64,000 nt of DNA, from the NCBI RefSeq assembly GCF_001457815.1, contig NZ_LN898221.1:1259053-1323052 (forward strand). The letters are read 5' to 3'. The stretch comes from Vitreoscilla massiliensis. GTDB lineage: Bacteria > Pseudomonadota > Gammaproteobacteria > Burkholderiales > Neisseriaceae. Below, in pieces: positions 35,401 to 44,843 of the stretch (its first letter is position 1; the number at the start of each line of letters is the position of its first letter). The notes beneath the pieces are model-generated. The model worked only from the letters and a program-made list of their open reading frames with translations, did no database searches and was not told where the DNA came from. Position numbers and translations under genes: made by a program.

Positions 35401-36807
35401 TTACACTGTTTGCGAATAACGCGGCAGCGGCGAGGTTTCGGCTTGGCGCTGGCGCAAATACTGGTCAAACACCATCGCAATATTGCGGATTAAGAAGCGG
35501 CCTTTGGCGGTGACATTGAGGCCGTGTTTGTTGATTTCCAACAGCCCTTGCTGTTGTTGCAACAGCAATTCTGGCCACTCACGTCCAAAATACTCTTTGA
35601 ATTGGATGCCGTATTGTTCTTCAAATGGCGCGAACAACAGGCTGAATTGGCACATCAAGGTTTGGATCAAATTGCGGCGCAGTAAATCGTCTTGCTTGAG
35701 CAGCAAGCCGCGCATCACCGGCAATTCGCCGCGGTCTATGCGCGCATAATACTCGGGCAAGTCTTTTTCATTTTGGACGTAGCTGACACCGACTTTGCCG
35801 ATGCTGGACACACCTATGCCGATTAAATCGCAATCGCCGTGGGTAGAATAGCCTTGGAAATTGCGCTGCAAACGCCCTTGCTCCAAAGCTTGTGCCAATT
35901 CATCATCTGGCTTGGCAAAATGGTCCATGCCGATGAACACATAGCCTTGCTCGGTCAACCACTCCACTGCCCATTGCAAGATGTCCAATTTTTCCGTGCT
36001 CGAAGGCAAATCTTCGCTGGCAATGCGGCGTTGCGGTTTGAACAAATGTGGCATGTGCGCATAGTGGTACAAGGCCAAACGGTCGGGATTCAGCGCCAAT
36101 ACCTGTTCTAGCGTGGTTTGCATGCTGGCCAAGCTCTGATGCGGCAAGCCGTATATCACATCGACGCTGATGGATTGAAAGCCAGCATCGCGCGCCGCCG
36201 CCATCACTGCAGCGGTTTCTTCTATGCTTTGGATGCGGTTCACCGCGGCCTGTACTTTGGGATCGAAGTCTTGTATGCCCACGCTCATGCGGTTAAAACC
36301 GAGTTCACGCAAACGATACACCGTGTCGGTGCTGACTTTGCGCGGGTCGATTTCGATGGAGTATTCGCCGCGCGGACTGAACTGAAAATGGCGCTTGATG
36401 TGTGCAAACACCTGCGCCAATTGTTCGTCATTCAGAAAAGTGGGGGTACCGCCGCCAAAATGCAATTGCGCCAATTGGTGTTGGCCTTGCAAATACGGGG
36501 CAATCAAATCCAGTTCACGCCCCAAATAGGCGATGTATTCATCGGCGCGGGCGGTGTCTTTGGTGATGATTTTGTTGCAACCGCAATAATAGCAAATGGT
36601 ATTGCAAAACGGCACATGCACGTACAAAGACAAAGGCCGATTGAGCGCGCCGACATTGCGTTGCTGCAAGGCATTTTGGTATTGCTTGGCATCAAAGCCT
36701 GTATGAAAGCGATCCGCAGTCGGATAGGAAGTGTATCTTGGACCATTCTTGGCCAAGGTTTCTACCAAATGCCGATCAAAGTCGACTTGCCGCTGTGGAA
36801 TGTGCAC
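35401..36807 (-). CDS. hemN: Oxygen-independent coproporphyrinogen III dehydrogenase HemN
   Basis: A 468-residue radical-SAM enzyme that converts coproporphyrinogen III to protoporphyrinogen IX without oxygen. The cluster motif is CNTICYYCGC in YVHVPFCNTICYYCGCN; the leader GPRYTSYPTADRF and GGGTPTFL are typical HemN. The start codon is GTG (36805-36807). It is divergent from fnr with a perfect FNR box between them, so anaerobic induction by FNR is very likely. It complements hemE, also in this window (61648). Confidence 0.95.
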   Translation of the reverse strand: MHIPQRQVDFDRHLVETLAKNGPRYTSYPTADRFHTGFDAKQYQNALQQRNVGALNRPLSLYVHVPFCNTICYYCGCNKIITKDTARADEYIAYLGRELDLIAPYLQGQHQLAQLHFGGGTPTFLNDEQLAQVFAHIKRHFQFSPRGEYSIEIDPRKVSTDTVYRLRELGFNRMSVGIQDFDPKVQAAVNRIQSIEETAAVMAAARDAGFQSISVDVIYGLPHQSLASMQTTLEQVLALNPDRLALYHYAHMPHLFKPQRRIASEDLPSSTEKLDILQWAVEWLTEQGYVFIGMDHFAKPDDELAQALEQGRLQRNFQGYSTHGDCDLIGIGVSSIGKVGVSYVQNEKDLPEYYARIDRGELPVMRGLLLKQDDLLRRNLIQTLMCQFSLLFAPFEEQYGIQFKEYFGREWPELLLQQQQGLLEINKHGLNVTAKGRFLIRNIAMVFDQYLRQRQAETSPLPRYSQTV

Positions 36808-36886
36808 TTTAGTAGCCTGTTCAGTTTTGTCATTGTAAACAAATTAATAATTACGCGGATTTTGCCACTTCCTAGCTGACCAAGAC

Positions 36887-36900
36887 TTGATTTAAATCAA
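36887..36900. promoter_or_regulatory. FNR box, perfect consensus
   Basis: TTGATTTAAATCAA, an exact TTGAT-N4-ATCAA palindrome, 80 bases upstream of the hemN start. Confidence 0.9.
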
Positions 36901-36933
36901 TACATGATGTTATATGAGTAAGAATTGCGTTTT

Positions 36934-36947
36934 TTGATTCACATCAT
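36934..36947. promoter_or_regulatory. Second FNR-like box
   Basis: TTGATTCACATCAT matches nine of the ten specific bases of the FNR consensus. A TAGAAT (36961-36966) just downstream may be the fnr -10 box, which would place the site to overlap the fnr promoter (autoregulation). Confidence 0.65.
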
Positions 36948-37087
36948 GTACTTAGTGAAGTAGAATAGCCATGGTAACTCATCACTCATTAGAATGTTAA
37001 TTCGGATATTGCATTAAGTTTAAATTACACGCAATGAAACACCGAAGATGAGATGCCTCTTTATTCATCATTATAAAAAGTCTCTGC

Positions 37088-37804
37088 ATGCAACTGAAAA
37101 CTTTGTGCTCGACCTGTTCTTTGCGCGAACTGTGTTTACCTGTTGGGTTAAATCCTGAAGAAATCACACAATTGGATGCTGTGGTTCGCCAAAGTCGCCG
37201 CATCAAACGCGGTGAATATTTATTCCGTGCCGGTGAAGCTTTCACCTCTTTGTTTGCAATCCGCATTGGTTTCTTCAAAACCGTGATTGCCAGCCAAGAT
37301 GGTCGTGATCAGGTGACGGGTTTCTCTATGTCTGGTGAATTGATTGGTTTGGATGGCATATCTTCTGGCTTGCATACTTGTGATGCCGTGGCCTTGGAAG
37401 ACAGCGAAGTGTGCGAATTGCCGTTTGATCGCATGGAAGACCTAACCCAAGAAATCCCTTCTTTGCAAACGCATTTTTACCGCTTGATGAGCCGTGAAAT
37501 CGTGCGTGACCAAGGCGTGATGCTGTTATTGGGCAATATGAAATCGGAAGAACGCATTGCCGCTTTCTTGCTGAACCTGTCGCAACGTCTGCAAAAACGG
37601 GGCTTTGCCGCGACGGATTTTATCTTGCGCATGTCGCGTGAGGAAATCGGCAGTTATTTGGGTTTGAAGCTGGAAACGGTCAGCCGCAATTTGTCGAAAT
37701 TCCACCAAAGCGGTTTGATTGCGGTAGACCACAAACACATCCGCATTAACGACATCCAAAAATTAAAAGACATGGTCTCAGGCTGTAGCCATCAGGCACA
37801 CTGA
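37088..37804 (+). CDS. fnr: FNR-type oxygen-sensing transcription regulator
   Basis: A 238-residue Crp/Fnr protein. The N-terminus carries LCSTCSLRELC (Cys7, Cys10, Cys16), and a fourth Cys in LHTCDAVAL around residue 99 completes the 4Fe-4S ligands. The cyclic-nucleotide-like barrel includes RAGEAFTSLFAIRIGFFKT, and the HTH is SREEIGSYLGLKLETVSRNLSKF with the E--SR DNA contacts of FNR. It controls the switch to anaerobic growth and probably hemN next door. I use the first ATG, giving MQLKTLCSTC. Confidence 0.95.
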   Translation: MQLKTLCSTCSLRELCLPVGLNPEEITQLDAVVRQSRRIKRGEYLFRAGEAFTSLFAIRIGFFKTVIASQDGRDQVTGFSMSGELIGLDGISSGLHTCDAVALEDSEVCELPFDRMEDLTQEIPSLQTHFYRLMSREIVRDQGVMLLLGNMKSEERIAAFLLNLSQRLQKRGFAATDFILRMSREEIGSYLGLKLETVSRNLSKFHQSGLIAVDHKHIRINDIQKLKDMVSGCSHQAH

Positions 37805-37815
37805 TGGGGTTTTGA

Positions 37816-37859
37816 TTTAACACGACAGCGCCCTGTTTACAGGACGCTGCTGTGTTAAA
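37816..37859. terminator. Large hairpin between convergent fnr and gumN-like genes
   Basis: ATTTAACAC...AGCGCCCTG, loop TTTA, CAGGACGCT...GTGTTAAAT: a stem of roughly 20 pairs with few mismatches. Its core is a decayed DUS pair (CCTG-TTTA-CAGG with changed flanks). Confidence 0.7.
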
Positions 37860-38871
37860 TACGGTACGGTGTCACGGTATAACCACGTTCTCTGAGCAAC
37901 ACGATCAAACCACTGCCGCCAAACAAGTGCGCCGTTCCTACCGCCACCAATGTTGGCTCGGCCTGTAAATGCGCTTCTATCTTCGGCATCCACGCCACAT
38001 TGCGCTGTTGTAACAAATCACCAAACAACCATTGCTTCCAAAACTGTCTGTCCTGCTTGGGATAATGCTTGACCGCATCATCGGCATCCAAAATCTTCGC
38101 TACCAACGCCTTGCTGTTGCCGCTGTGATATTGCTGCAGCATTTGCACCTGCTCTTGTTGTGCAATCTGCGCATAGTCTAAATCGGCGTCTATCGCACGT
38201 AATAAACGCGCAGTGGGAATGCGTTTGAACAGGTACAAAGGTTCTAAGGTTTCCAAAGCGACAATCTTGCGTTTCCGAGATTTAGCGGCCTGTAACAACA
38301 ACACGTCTATGCCCGTATTCATGCTGTAACCGGGCATATTGTAATCGGTGGCCATCGCCATCCATGCCATCCACGGCGCCATGTCATCATCGGCCTGTAA
38401 CATCAAGCTGCTGCCATTGCGGCGAAACGCGGCATTGATTCTCTTGACCCTGTCCATGCCTATGCTGTGTTTAAGCGGTGCATCGCCCACAATCAAAGCC
38501 GCCATTTGGCGCTGCAAACGCTGTCCTTGCGCCCCACTCCAATCGTCTTCATTCGATTCCACCAGCAGTGTTTTTTGCGTGGCCACTATGCGCGCATACG
38601 CAGGAGGCAAGACCGCGCCTTGTTTGCCCAAATGCACAGTGCCGATTAAATACGATACCGGTTGGCCTTGTTTGTGTACCTTCCACACAAAACCGCCATC
38701 GGTATCACCCGCCCACGCGCTGTTCAGCAACAGCCAACTCACACACCACAACAGCCACAACATTTGCGCCATGCACAATTTTACCCAAGCACATCTTGGC
38801 AATAGGCTCAAAACCTCATTAAGATGGCCGTTGTGCTGTAACAGACCATTTCCGACATGAATATTTTTCAT
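37855..38871 (-). CDS. TraB/GumN family protein
   Basis: A 338-residue protein of the TraB/GumN (Tiki-like) family. A hydrophobic segment near residues 34-53 (WLLWCVSWLLLNSAWA) acts as signal or anchor after an unusually long N-terminus. Family parts: YLIGTVHLGK, a central NTGIDVLLLQAAKSRKRKIVALET and AVGTAHLFGGSGLIVLLRERGYTV, with the two GTxH/GxxHL histidines expected for a metalloprotease-like site. Function is unproven. AAGGTG lies at the right distance from the first ATG. Divergent from clpB. Confidence 0.85.
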   Translation of the reverse strand: MKNIHVGNGLLQHNGHLNEVLSLLPRCAWVKLCMAQMLWLLWCVSWLLLNSAWAGDTDGGFVWKVHKQGQPVSYLIGTVHLGKQGAVLPPAYARIVATQKTLLVESNEDDWSGAQGQRLQRQMAALIVGDAPLKHSIGMDRVKRINAAFRRNGSSLMLQADDDMAPWMAWMAMATDYNMPGYSMNTGIDVLLLQAAKSRKRKIVALETLEPLYLFKRIPTARLLRAIDADLDYAQIAQQEQVQMLQQYHSGNSKALVAKILDADDAVKHYPKQDRQFWKQWLFGDLLQQRNVAWMPKIEAHLQAEPTLVAVGTAHLFGGSGLIVLLRERGYTVTPYRI

Positions 38872-38878
38872 TTTTCAC

Positions 38879-38906
38879 CTTGACAAACCGACACTCAAAC
38901 CCATAT
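38879..38906 (+). promoter_or_regulatory. Heat-shock (sigma-32-like) promoter of clpB
   Basis: CTTGAC (38879-38884), 15 bases, CCCATAT (38900-38906), close to the sigma-32 consensus CTTGAA-N13-17-CCCCATNT. The ATG of clpB is 36 bases downstream. Confidence 0.7.
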
Positions 38907-38941
38907 GGGATACATGAGAAAACCCGATACAGGAGTGTGCA

Positions 38942-41518
38942 ATGCGTTTTGAACAGTTGACCCAGCGTTTTCAGCAAGCCTTACAGGACGCCCAAAGTTT
39001 GGCGATGCGCAATGATAACGGCTATCTGGAAGCGGTGCATGTCTTAAAAGTATTACTCGATGATTTTGATGGCGGCAGCCAGTCCTTATTGCAACAAGCG
39101 CACGTCGATGTGGCGCGTTTGCAAGGCGAAGTGCAAACCATGATACACGGCCTGCCCAAAGTGACCGGCCAAGGCGGCGAAATTCTACCCAGCCGCGAAT
39201 TGCAAAATACCCTGAATTTAATGGACAAAGCAGCGGCCAAACGCGGCGATACCTTTATTGCCAGCGAATTGTTTTTTGTCGCTTTGTTACAAGAAAACGG
39301 TGCCACTGGCAAATTATTGAAACAAGCTGGCGCTTCCGAAGCCAGCCTGAACAATGCCATTGATGCCATACGTGGAGGACAAAGCGTGGACAACGCCAAT
39401 GCAGAAGACCAACGAGAAGCCTTAAAAAAATACACCTTGGATTTGACCCAACGCGCACGCGAGGGCAAGCTCGACCCAGTGATAGGCCGCGATGACGAAA
39501 TACGCCGCGCCATCCAAGTGTTGCAACGCCGTACCAAAAACAACCCCGTGCTCATCGGTGAACCGGGTGTGGGTAAAACCGCCATTGTGGAAGGCTTGGC
39601 GCAGCGCATCGTCAATGAAGAAGTGCCTGAGTCTTTAAAAGGCAAACGCTTATTGGTATTGGATTTGGCCAGTTTGATTGCCGGTGCGAAATTCCGCGGT
39701 GAGTTTGAAGAACGCTTGAAAGCGGTGTTGAACGATTTATCCAAAGACGATGGCCAAACCATCATTTTCATCGACGAAATCCATACCTTGGTCGGCGCAG
39801 GCAAGGCCGATGGTGCAATGGACGCCGGCAATATGCTCAAACCGGCATTGGCGCGTGGCGAGTTGCACTGCATAGGCGCGACCACTTTGGACGAATACCG
39901 CCAATACATTGAAAAAGATGCGGCCTTAGAGCGCCGTTTCCAAAAAGTGATGGTGAATGAGCCCAGTGTGGAATCGACGATTGCGATTTTGCGCGGCCTG
40001 AAAGAGCGTTATGAAATCCACCACAAAGTGGAGATCACCGACCCTGCCATCGTCGCTGCAGCCGAATTGTCGGCGCGCTACATCACCGACCGTTTCTTGC
40101 CTGACAAAGCAATCGACTTGATTGATGAAGCCGCCTCGCTGATTAAAATGGAAAGCGAATCCATGCCCGAAAGCATGGACAAACTCAATCGCCGCATCAT
40201 CCAATTGAAGATTGAAGAAGCGGCCTTGAAAAAAGAAAGCGACGACGCGTCGAAAAAACGCTTGGAATTGATGCAAGAAGAATTGCTCGATTTGCAAAAG
40301 CAATTCTCCGATTTGGAAGAAGTGTGGAAAGCCGAAAAAGCCGTGTCACAAGGCTCGGCTGGCATCAAAGAGCAAATCGACCAAATCAAAATCAAGATGG
40401 CGCAATTGCAACGCGAAGGCAAATGGGAAGACTTGGCCAAACTGCAATACGAACAATTGCCTAAGCTTGAAGCGCAGTTACAGGCCGCTGAAACCCACCC
40501 TGCGGCCGAGAGTGGCAATAAATTATTGCGCACCGAAGTGGGCGCAGAAGAAATTGCCGAAATCGTCAGCCGCATGACCGGCATTCCGGTGGCGAAAATG
40601 ATGCAAGGCGAGAAAGAAAAACTGCTGAACATGGAAGGCGTGTTGCACCAACGTGTGGTTGGTCAAGACGAAGCCGTGACAGCTGTGGCCAATGCCATCC
40701 GCCGTTCACGCTCTGGTTTGTCCGACCCGAACAAGCCTTATGGCAGCTTCTTGTTCTTGGGCCCGACTGGCGTGGGCAAAACCGAGTTGTGCAAAACCTT
40801 GGCCGGCTTCTTGTTCGACAGCGAAGACCATTTAATCCGCATCGACATGTCGGAATACATGGAGAAACATTCGGTATCGCGCTTAATCGGTGCGCCTCCG
40901 GGCTATGTCGGCTATGAAGAAGGCGGTTATTTGACCGAACAAGTGCGCCGCAAACCTTACAGCGTGGTACTTTTGGATGAAGTGGAAAAAGCCCATCCGG
41001 ATGTGTTCAACATCTTGTTGCAAGTGTTGGACGATGGCCGTTTGACCGATGGTCAAGGCCGCACCGTGGACTTTAAAAACACCGTGATTGTGATGACGTC
41101 TAACATCGGCAGCATGCACATCCAAACCTTGGGCGAAACCGCTTCTTACCAAGACATCAAAGACGCGGTGATGGAAGACGTGAAAATCCATTTCCGTCCG
41201 GAATTGATTAACCGCATTGATGAGGTGGTGGTGTTCCACAGCTTGGGTCAGGCGCAAATCCGTTCCATTGCCAACATCCAGCTCAAAGGCTTGCGCAAAC
41301 GCTTGGAAGGTTTGGACTTGCATTTGCAAATTGATGACGCGGCTTTGGATGTGTTGGCCGAAGTGGGCTTTGACCCAGTATACGGTGCACGCCCATTGAA
41401 ACGTGCCATCCAAGCGCAAATTGAAAACCCATTGGCGCAAAAATTGTTGGCGGGCGTGTACGCACCTGAGTCCACCATCATGATTACCGCCAAAGACGGA
41501 CAATTGGCATTTGAATAA
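38942..41518 (+). CDS. clpB: ATP-dependent chaperone ClpB
   Basis: An 858-residue AAA+ disaggregase that works with DnaK. Clp N-domain, first AAA domain with Walker A GEPGVGKTAI and Walker B IIFIDEIHTL, the coiled-coil middle domain (about residues 410-520), and second AAA domain with Walker A GPTGVGKTEL and VVLLDEVEKAH. Normal length. AGGAG precedes the ATG, and a sigma-32-like promoter fits its heat-shock role. A DUS lies within the middle-domain coding region at 40479. A DUS terminator follows. Confidence 0.97.
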   Translation: MRFEQLTQRFQQALQDAQSLAMRNDNGYLEAVHVLKVLLDDFDGGSQSLLQQAHVDVARLQGEVQTMIHGLPKVTGQGGEILPSRELQNTLNLMDKAAAKRGDTFIASELFFVALLQENGATGKLLKQAGASEASLNNAIDAIRGGQSVDNANAEDQREALKKYTLDLTQRAREGKLDPVIGRDDEIRRAIQVLQRRTKNNPVLIGEPGVGKTAIVEGLAQRIVNEEVPESLKGKRLLVLDLASLIAGAKFRGEFEERLKAVLNDLSKDDGQTIIFIDEIHTLVGAGKADGAMDAGNMLKPALARGELHCIGATTLDEYRQYIEKDAALERRFQKVMVNEPSVESTIAILRGLKERYEIHHKVEITDPAIVAAAELSARYITDRFLPDKAIDLIDEAASLIKMESESMPESMDKLNRRIIQLKIEEAALKKESDDASKKRLELMQEELLDLQKQFSDLEEVWKAEKAVSQGSAGIKEQIDQIKIKMAQLQREGKWEDLAKLQYEQLPKLEAQLQAAETHPAAESGNKLLRTEVGAEEIAEIVSRMTGIPVAKMMQGEKEKLLNMEGVLHQRVVGQDEAVTAVANAIRRSRSGLSDPNKPYGSFLFLGPTGVGKTELCKTLAGFLFDSEDHLIRIDMSEYMEKHSVSRLIGAPPGYVGYEEGGYLTEQVRRKPYSVVLLDEVEKAHPDVFNILLQVLDDGRLTDGQGRTVDFKNTVIVMTSNIGSMHIQTLGETASYQDIKDAVMEDVKIHFRPELINRIDEVVVFHSLGQAQIRSIANIQLKGLRKRLEGLDLHLQIDDAALDVLAEVGFDPVYGARPLKRAIQAQIENPLAQKLLAGVYAPESTIMITAKDGQLAFE

Positions 41519-41561
41519 AGTTTTAAACATAAAGCTGTGAATATGTTGTAATGCTTGCTGC

Positions 41562-41596
41562 AAAAGCGGCCTGTAAGTTTACAGGCCGCTTTTTTT
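41562..41596 (+). terminator. DUS inverted pair with T run, clpB terminator
   Basis: AAAAGCGGCCTGTAA, loop GT, inverse repeat, then seven T: one of the best DUS terminators in the window. Confidence 0.85.
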
Positions 41597-41668
41597 ATAT
41601 CCAGATACCATTCACTATGTCTCTTGATATCCAGTAATCACCGTATTGAATCACTGTCTTTCATGGTC

Positions 41669-41698
41669 AAAAAAAAGCAGCCCTAAGGCTGCAAAAAA
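41669..41698 (-). terminator. Orphan rho-independent terminator
   Basis: GCAGCC (41677-41682), loop CTAA, GGCTGC (41687-41692), flanked by A8 on the left, so on the minus strand the stem ends in eight T. No gene ends nearby on that strand. Confidence 0.65.
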
Positions 41699-41967
41699 GG
41701 CAAAATCAAATCATCAAACCCAAGGCATAGGCGCTGACATCAAGTTCGTGGATGGTGATTACCGTCACTCGTACCATAAATATGGAGTTGGCAATGCTTG
41801 AGTAATACTATTTAAGAGCGTCATTTCATGATTTTAAGCACGACGTGTGGTTTTGATGAAATACGGCATTGTATGCCCCTCTGTTGCATCAATACATACC
41901 ACTACCATCAACACAGCTTTAAGCAGCAAGAAACCCATCTACCAACTGATGCCAAGCAGTGACAGAC
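41699..41967. other. Gene-free stretch between two minus-strand terminators
   Basis: About 270 bases without a supported open frame. A 23-codon minus-strand frame (ending in TGA near 41709) has no homology that I can see. Because each end carries a terminator for the minus strand, a small RNA or the remnant of a gene is possible. Confidence 0.35.
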
Positions 41968-42000
41968 AAAAAAAACGGCACCACTTATTAAAGTGATGCC
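41968..42000 (-). terminator. Terminator of the 42033-44843 gene
   Basis: GGCACCACTT (41977-41986) pairs with AAGTGATGCC (41991-42000) across ATTA, with eight A to the left giving a T tract on the minus strand. It is 33 bases after the stop. Confidence 0.85.
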
Positions 42001-42032
42001 CTCAAACGCTTAAGGTAAGCAATGAAACTGGT

Positions 42033-44843
42033 TTATGCGACTTTTTGAGAATTGCGGCTCCCCTTCTCTTGTAGCCATTGTTTGCGCAAATGTTGTGCTG
42101 CACGGCTCCATACCACGTAGCGCCCTGCATCGGCCCACTCGGCGTCCTCTAACTCGATGCCTTCTGGGAGGCTTTCGCGTTTGATTTGTGCCAAGACTTC
42201 CTCCAATTGATTCCCTATTTGTTCTGCTTCGTTCAAAAACACTTTTTCACTTTGCATGTGCTCATGCACATCTACCAACTTCTGCACATCGTCTAAGGCG
42301 ATGTAATCGACCACGTCTGCCAATTGCTCGGTATTGAAATCCAAGGCTTGCGATTTCTCTGACACTTGCAATTGGTAATGCCCTGCTTCTTGTACCAAGC
42401 GGCCTGAAGCATGTGCCAACAACAGGTGTTGGCGTATCAATTCGCGATTGCGGTTGATGCTGTTTTTTTGCATCACCGTGATAGCCGCATTGCTGCCATC
42501 GATGTGCAAGTGCAGCAAGGCCTCATCGCTGTGATTGAACTGGCGGTATGCATGCAAAAATGCCGGCAGCTCTACCCATTCGTCCAAATAACAGGTGCTG
42601 GCATAAATGAATTGCGCGCCATTCACGCCTTGCAGCGGAATGACTTTGGCTTTGGGCAGGCTTTGCTGCGCCGAATGTGCCAACCACGAAGTCACCAATT
42701 CATGTTGCTGTATGTGCTCGGCACAAGCCAAGCAGGCGCTTTCATTGACCGTGTATTGCGTGGTCAACACATGCCCCAAAGGCTGTATCAGTTTGTGGAA
42801 TTGCTTGGTCAAATTGCTCAACGCGTATTTGCCCAAATACTGCACTTGTTGCTGATCCAGCTCGGTAATGCGCTGCTCCAAGATGTTTTCCATCACCTCA
42901 GGCTCGTTGTGCAAAATGGTCTTGGCCACTTGCGCCGCCGCCACACGCACATCGTCTTGCCATTTGCCCGCTTGGATAAAGGCCACCAATTGGTCAAACC
43001 CGCTTTGTTTGCCCAAGCTTTGGGCACACTTGGCATTCACCGCCGGTGCCACATCGCGTGCCGCATTGCGGGTAGCGTTAACCAAGGCTTGCAAACTGGC
43101 TTTGTTCGGTTGCAACAAATAGCGGTAATGCATCGCCTGCACCACTTGCTCCAGCCAATTACTTTGTTGGCTGTCCAAGGTTTGGTTCAGATTTTTCTGA
43201 ATTTGCGTGGCCTGTAACAACCAAGCTTCAGAAGCGTTATACAGTTTTTGTTGCAAATCCAATAAATACGGCTGCATCGCCAAAATCATTTTTTCGGCAA
43301 ACAAATTGGCTTTGTACTTACAGCGCTCGATGAACAAGCGGCTCATGTGATCGGCCACGGTATCCAAGCTGTATTCTTTTGCCAACAAGCCGCGTTCTTT
43401 TTTATTCGCACGCTGCCATTGGCCTGACAAATCCTCCCACCAAGTGGCACAAGCCTTAATCGCATCAATGTTGTTTTCTTGCTGTAGCAAGAAATCTTGG
43501 TGCCATTGCACATAATGGATGATGATGCCTTCAACAGCGGCCTGTAAATCACTCAAACTGCTGTGACCTTGCTGCCAAGCGTGCCACATCTGGGTTTCCA
43601 CAAACGCCACATGCGCTTCGGCCATTTGATTCAAGCGCGCATCGCTGTTTTCATAAAACAGCTCCGCCCCCACTTTGCGAAATTGCTTGTCGTAAATCGC
43701 GCGCAATTGGCTGGCGATGCTTTCTGCCTGTTCAAACCAATCGCCGCTGCTTTTTTGTTGCAATACCGTGGCGCTGTGTTGTTGCCAATCGATGTCGATA
43801 TTGCTCCACACACCGATGTGCTCGCCGCAACTGTCTTCGTCCAATGTCAATTGCGTTTGCGTTAACACGCAGCCCATGGCCGTCAATTCCGCTATTTCCA
43901 TGCTAATGGCTTGCGCAGGCGCCACGGTATTGGTCAATGAAGCCAATAATTTGGACTCACATTGCTCTACCAATAAGGTTTCCAAGGCTTCGATATCGAA
44001 GTCTAACGACGCTTGTAACATCGAAGCAAAGCGCGGCAACATCTTCGCGCTTTTGGCATTGCTCGGTTTCAAAATCTTTTGGTACTCTTGCGTCAGCGTT
44101 TGGCGCAAAGTGCCGTAATCATTGTGTCCGACATTGGACAAGGTCAATAAGGCATCAACAAATTGCAAGAATGTAGTGTCGTTTTGCACTTGCGGGCATT
44201 GCTGCAAATACGCGACCGCCCACAAGGGCTCGCCGCAAGGATAGTCTTCACCGCTATTGATGTCGCTCGGTGTCCAACGCCCTTGGCTGAGCTGACTCAA
44301 TTCGGTTACCGCTGCACCGATTACCGCCGCTTCTTCTATGGCCAAGTTTTGCATTTGTGGCAATAAAAACACTGGGTAGAAACTTGCCAGTGGATAGCGC
44401 TCTTTTAAACCAAACAAACAGTCTATCCACACCGCACTGGCAAACGAATCGGCCATGTCAATTAAGATGATGATGTTGTGCGCTTCCACATTCGCTTCGC
44501 GCAAACTGCTGACGATGCTGCTCCACACCCAATCTTGGTGTTGCGAAAACAACAAACGCGCATAACGGCGCGATACATCAAAACCAGAAAACGGTGTTTT
44601 TTGCTCAAAAGCACCGGTGCGATTCAAAAATGGCAGCAGTTGTTTGAGCAATTGCCGCCGCATGTCTATGCAATGCGGCTGACCCAAAAACATGCTGTCA
44701 GTCAGGTTTTCTTGTGTCTTACTGCTGCATATCCGCACGGCGGCGTATTTCGACCCTGTCGTTGCGGGCACATAAGCATCGACATTGGCTGATGTTTTGA
44801 ACAAATCACCCAAGCCTATGATCAGTTTTTGCTCGGCATCCAT
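42033..44843 (-). CDS. Large protein of unknown function, possible degenerate tubulin-like protein
   Basis: A 936-residue soluble protein. I recognise no family with certainty. The first 230 residues follow the layout of bacterial tubulin-like (Tubulin_2) proteins: LIIGLGDLF at the start where GxGGxG would be, a SGFDVSRRYARLLF helix, NIIILIDMADSFASAVWIDCLF where GGTGSG would be, then FYPVFLLPQ and a Glu/Ala helix. The glycine-rich nucleotide loop is lost, so GTP binding is doubtful. The remaining 700 residues are helical and Gln-rich with several Trp. Start 44841-44843 has GCGGAGAG upstream. Divergent from a kinase-GTPase pair, suggesting a common system. Confidence 0.6.
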   Translation of the reverse strand: MDAEQKLIIGLGDLFKTSANVDAYVPATTGSKYAAVRICSSKTQENLTDSMFLGQPHCIDMRRQLLKQLLPFLNRTGAFEQKTPFSGFDVSRRYARLLFSQHQDWVWSSIVSSLREANVEAHNIIILIDMADSFASAVWIDCLFGLKERYPLASFYPVFLLPQMQNLAIEEAAVIGAAVTELSQLSQGRWTPSDINSGEDYPCGEPLWAVAYLQQCPQVQNDTTFLQFVDALLTLSNVGHNDYGTLRQTLTQEYQKILKPSNAKSAKMLPRFASMLQASLDFDIEALETLLVEQCESKLLASLTNTVAPAQAISMEIAELTAMGCVLTQTQLTLDEDSCGEHIGVWSNIDIDWQQHSATVLQQKSSGDWFEQAESIASQLRAIYDKQFRKVGAELFYENSDARLNQMAEAHVAFVETQMWHAWQQGHSSLSDLQAAVEGIIIHYVQWHQDFLLQQENNIDAIKACATWWEDLSGQWQRANKKERGLLAKEYSLDTVADHMSRLFIERCKYKANLFAEKMILAMQPYLLDLQQKLYNASEAWLLQATQIQKNLNQTLDSQQSNWLEQVVQAMHYRYLLQPNKASLQALVNATRNAARDVAPAVNAKCAQSLGKQSGFDQLVAFIQAGKWQDDVRVAAAQVAKTILHNEPEVMENILEQRITELDQQQVQYLGKYALSNLTKQFHKLIQPLGHVLTTQYTVNESACLACAEHIQQHELVTSWLAHSAQQSLPKAKVIPLQGVNGAQFIYASTCYLDEWVELPAFLHAYRQFNHSDEALLHLHIDGSNAAITVMQKNSINRNRELIRQHLLLAHASGRLVQEAGHYQLQVSEKSQALDFNTEQLADVVDYIALDDVQKLVDVHEHMQSEKVFLNEAEQIGNQLEEVLAQIKRESLPEGIELEDAEWADAGRYVVWSRAAQHLRKQWLQEKGSRNSQKVA

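Noticed and set aside
42033..44843. Confident assignment as an FtsZ/tubulin GTPase
   Set aside because: The GGTGSG loop is replaced by ADSFAS, so only a degenerate relation by layout can be proposed.
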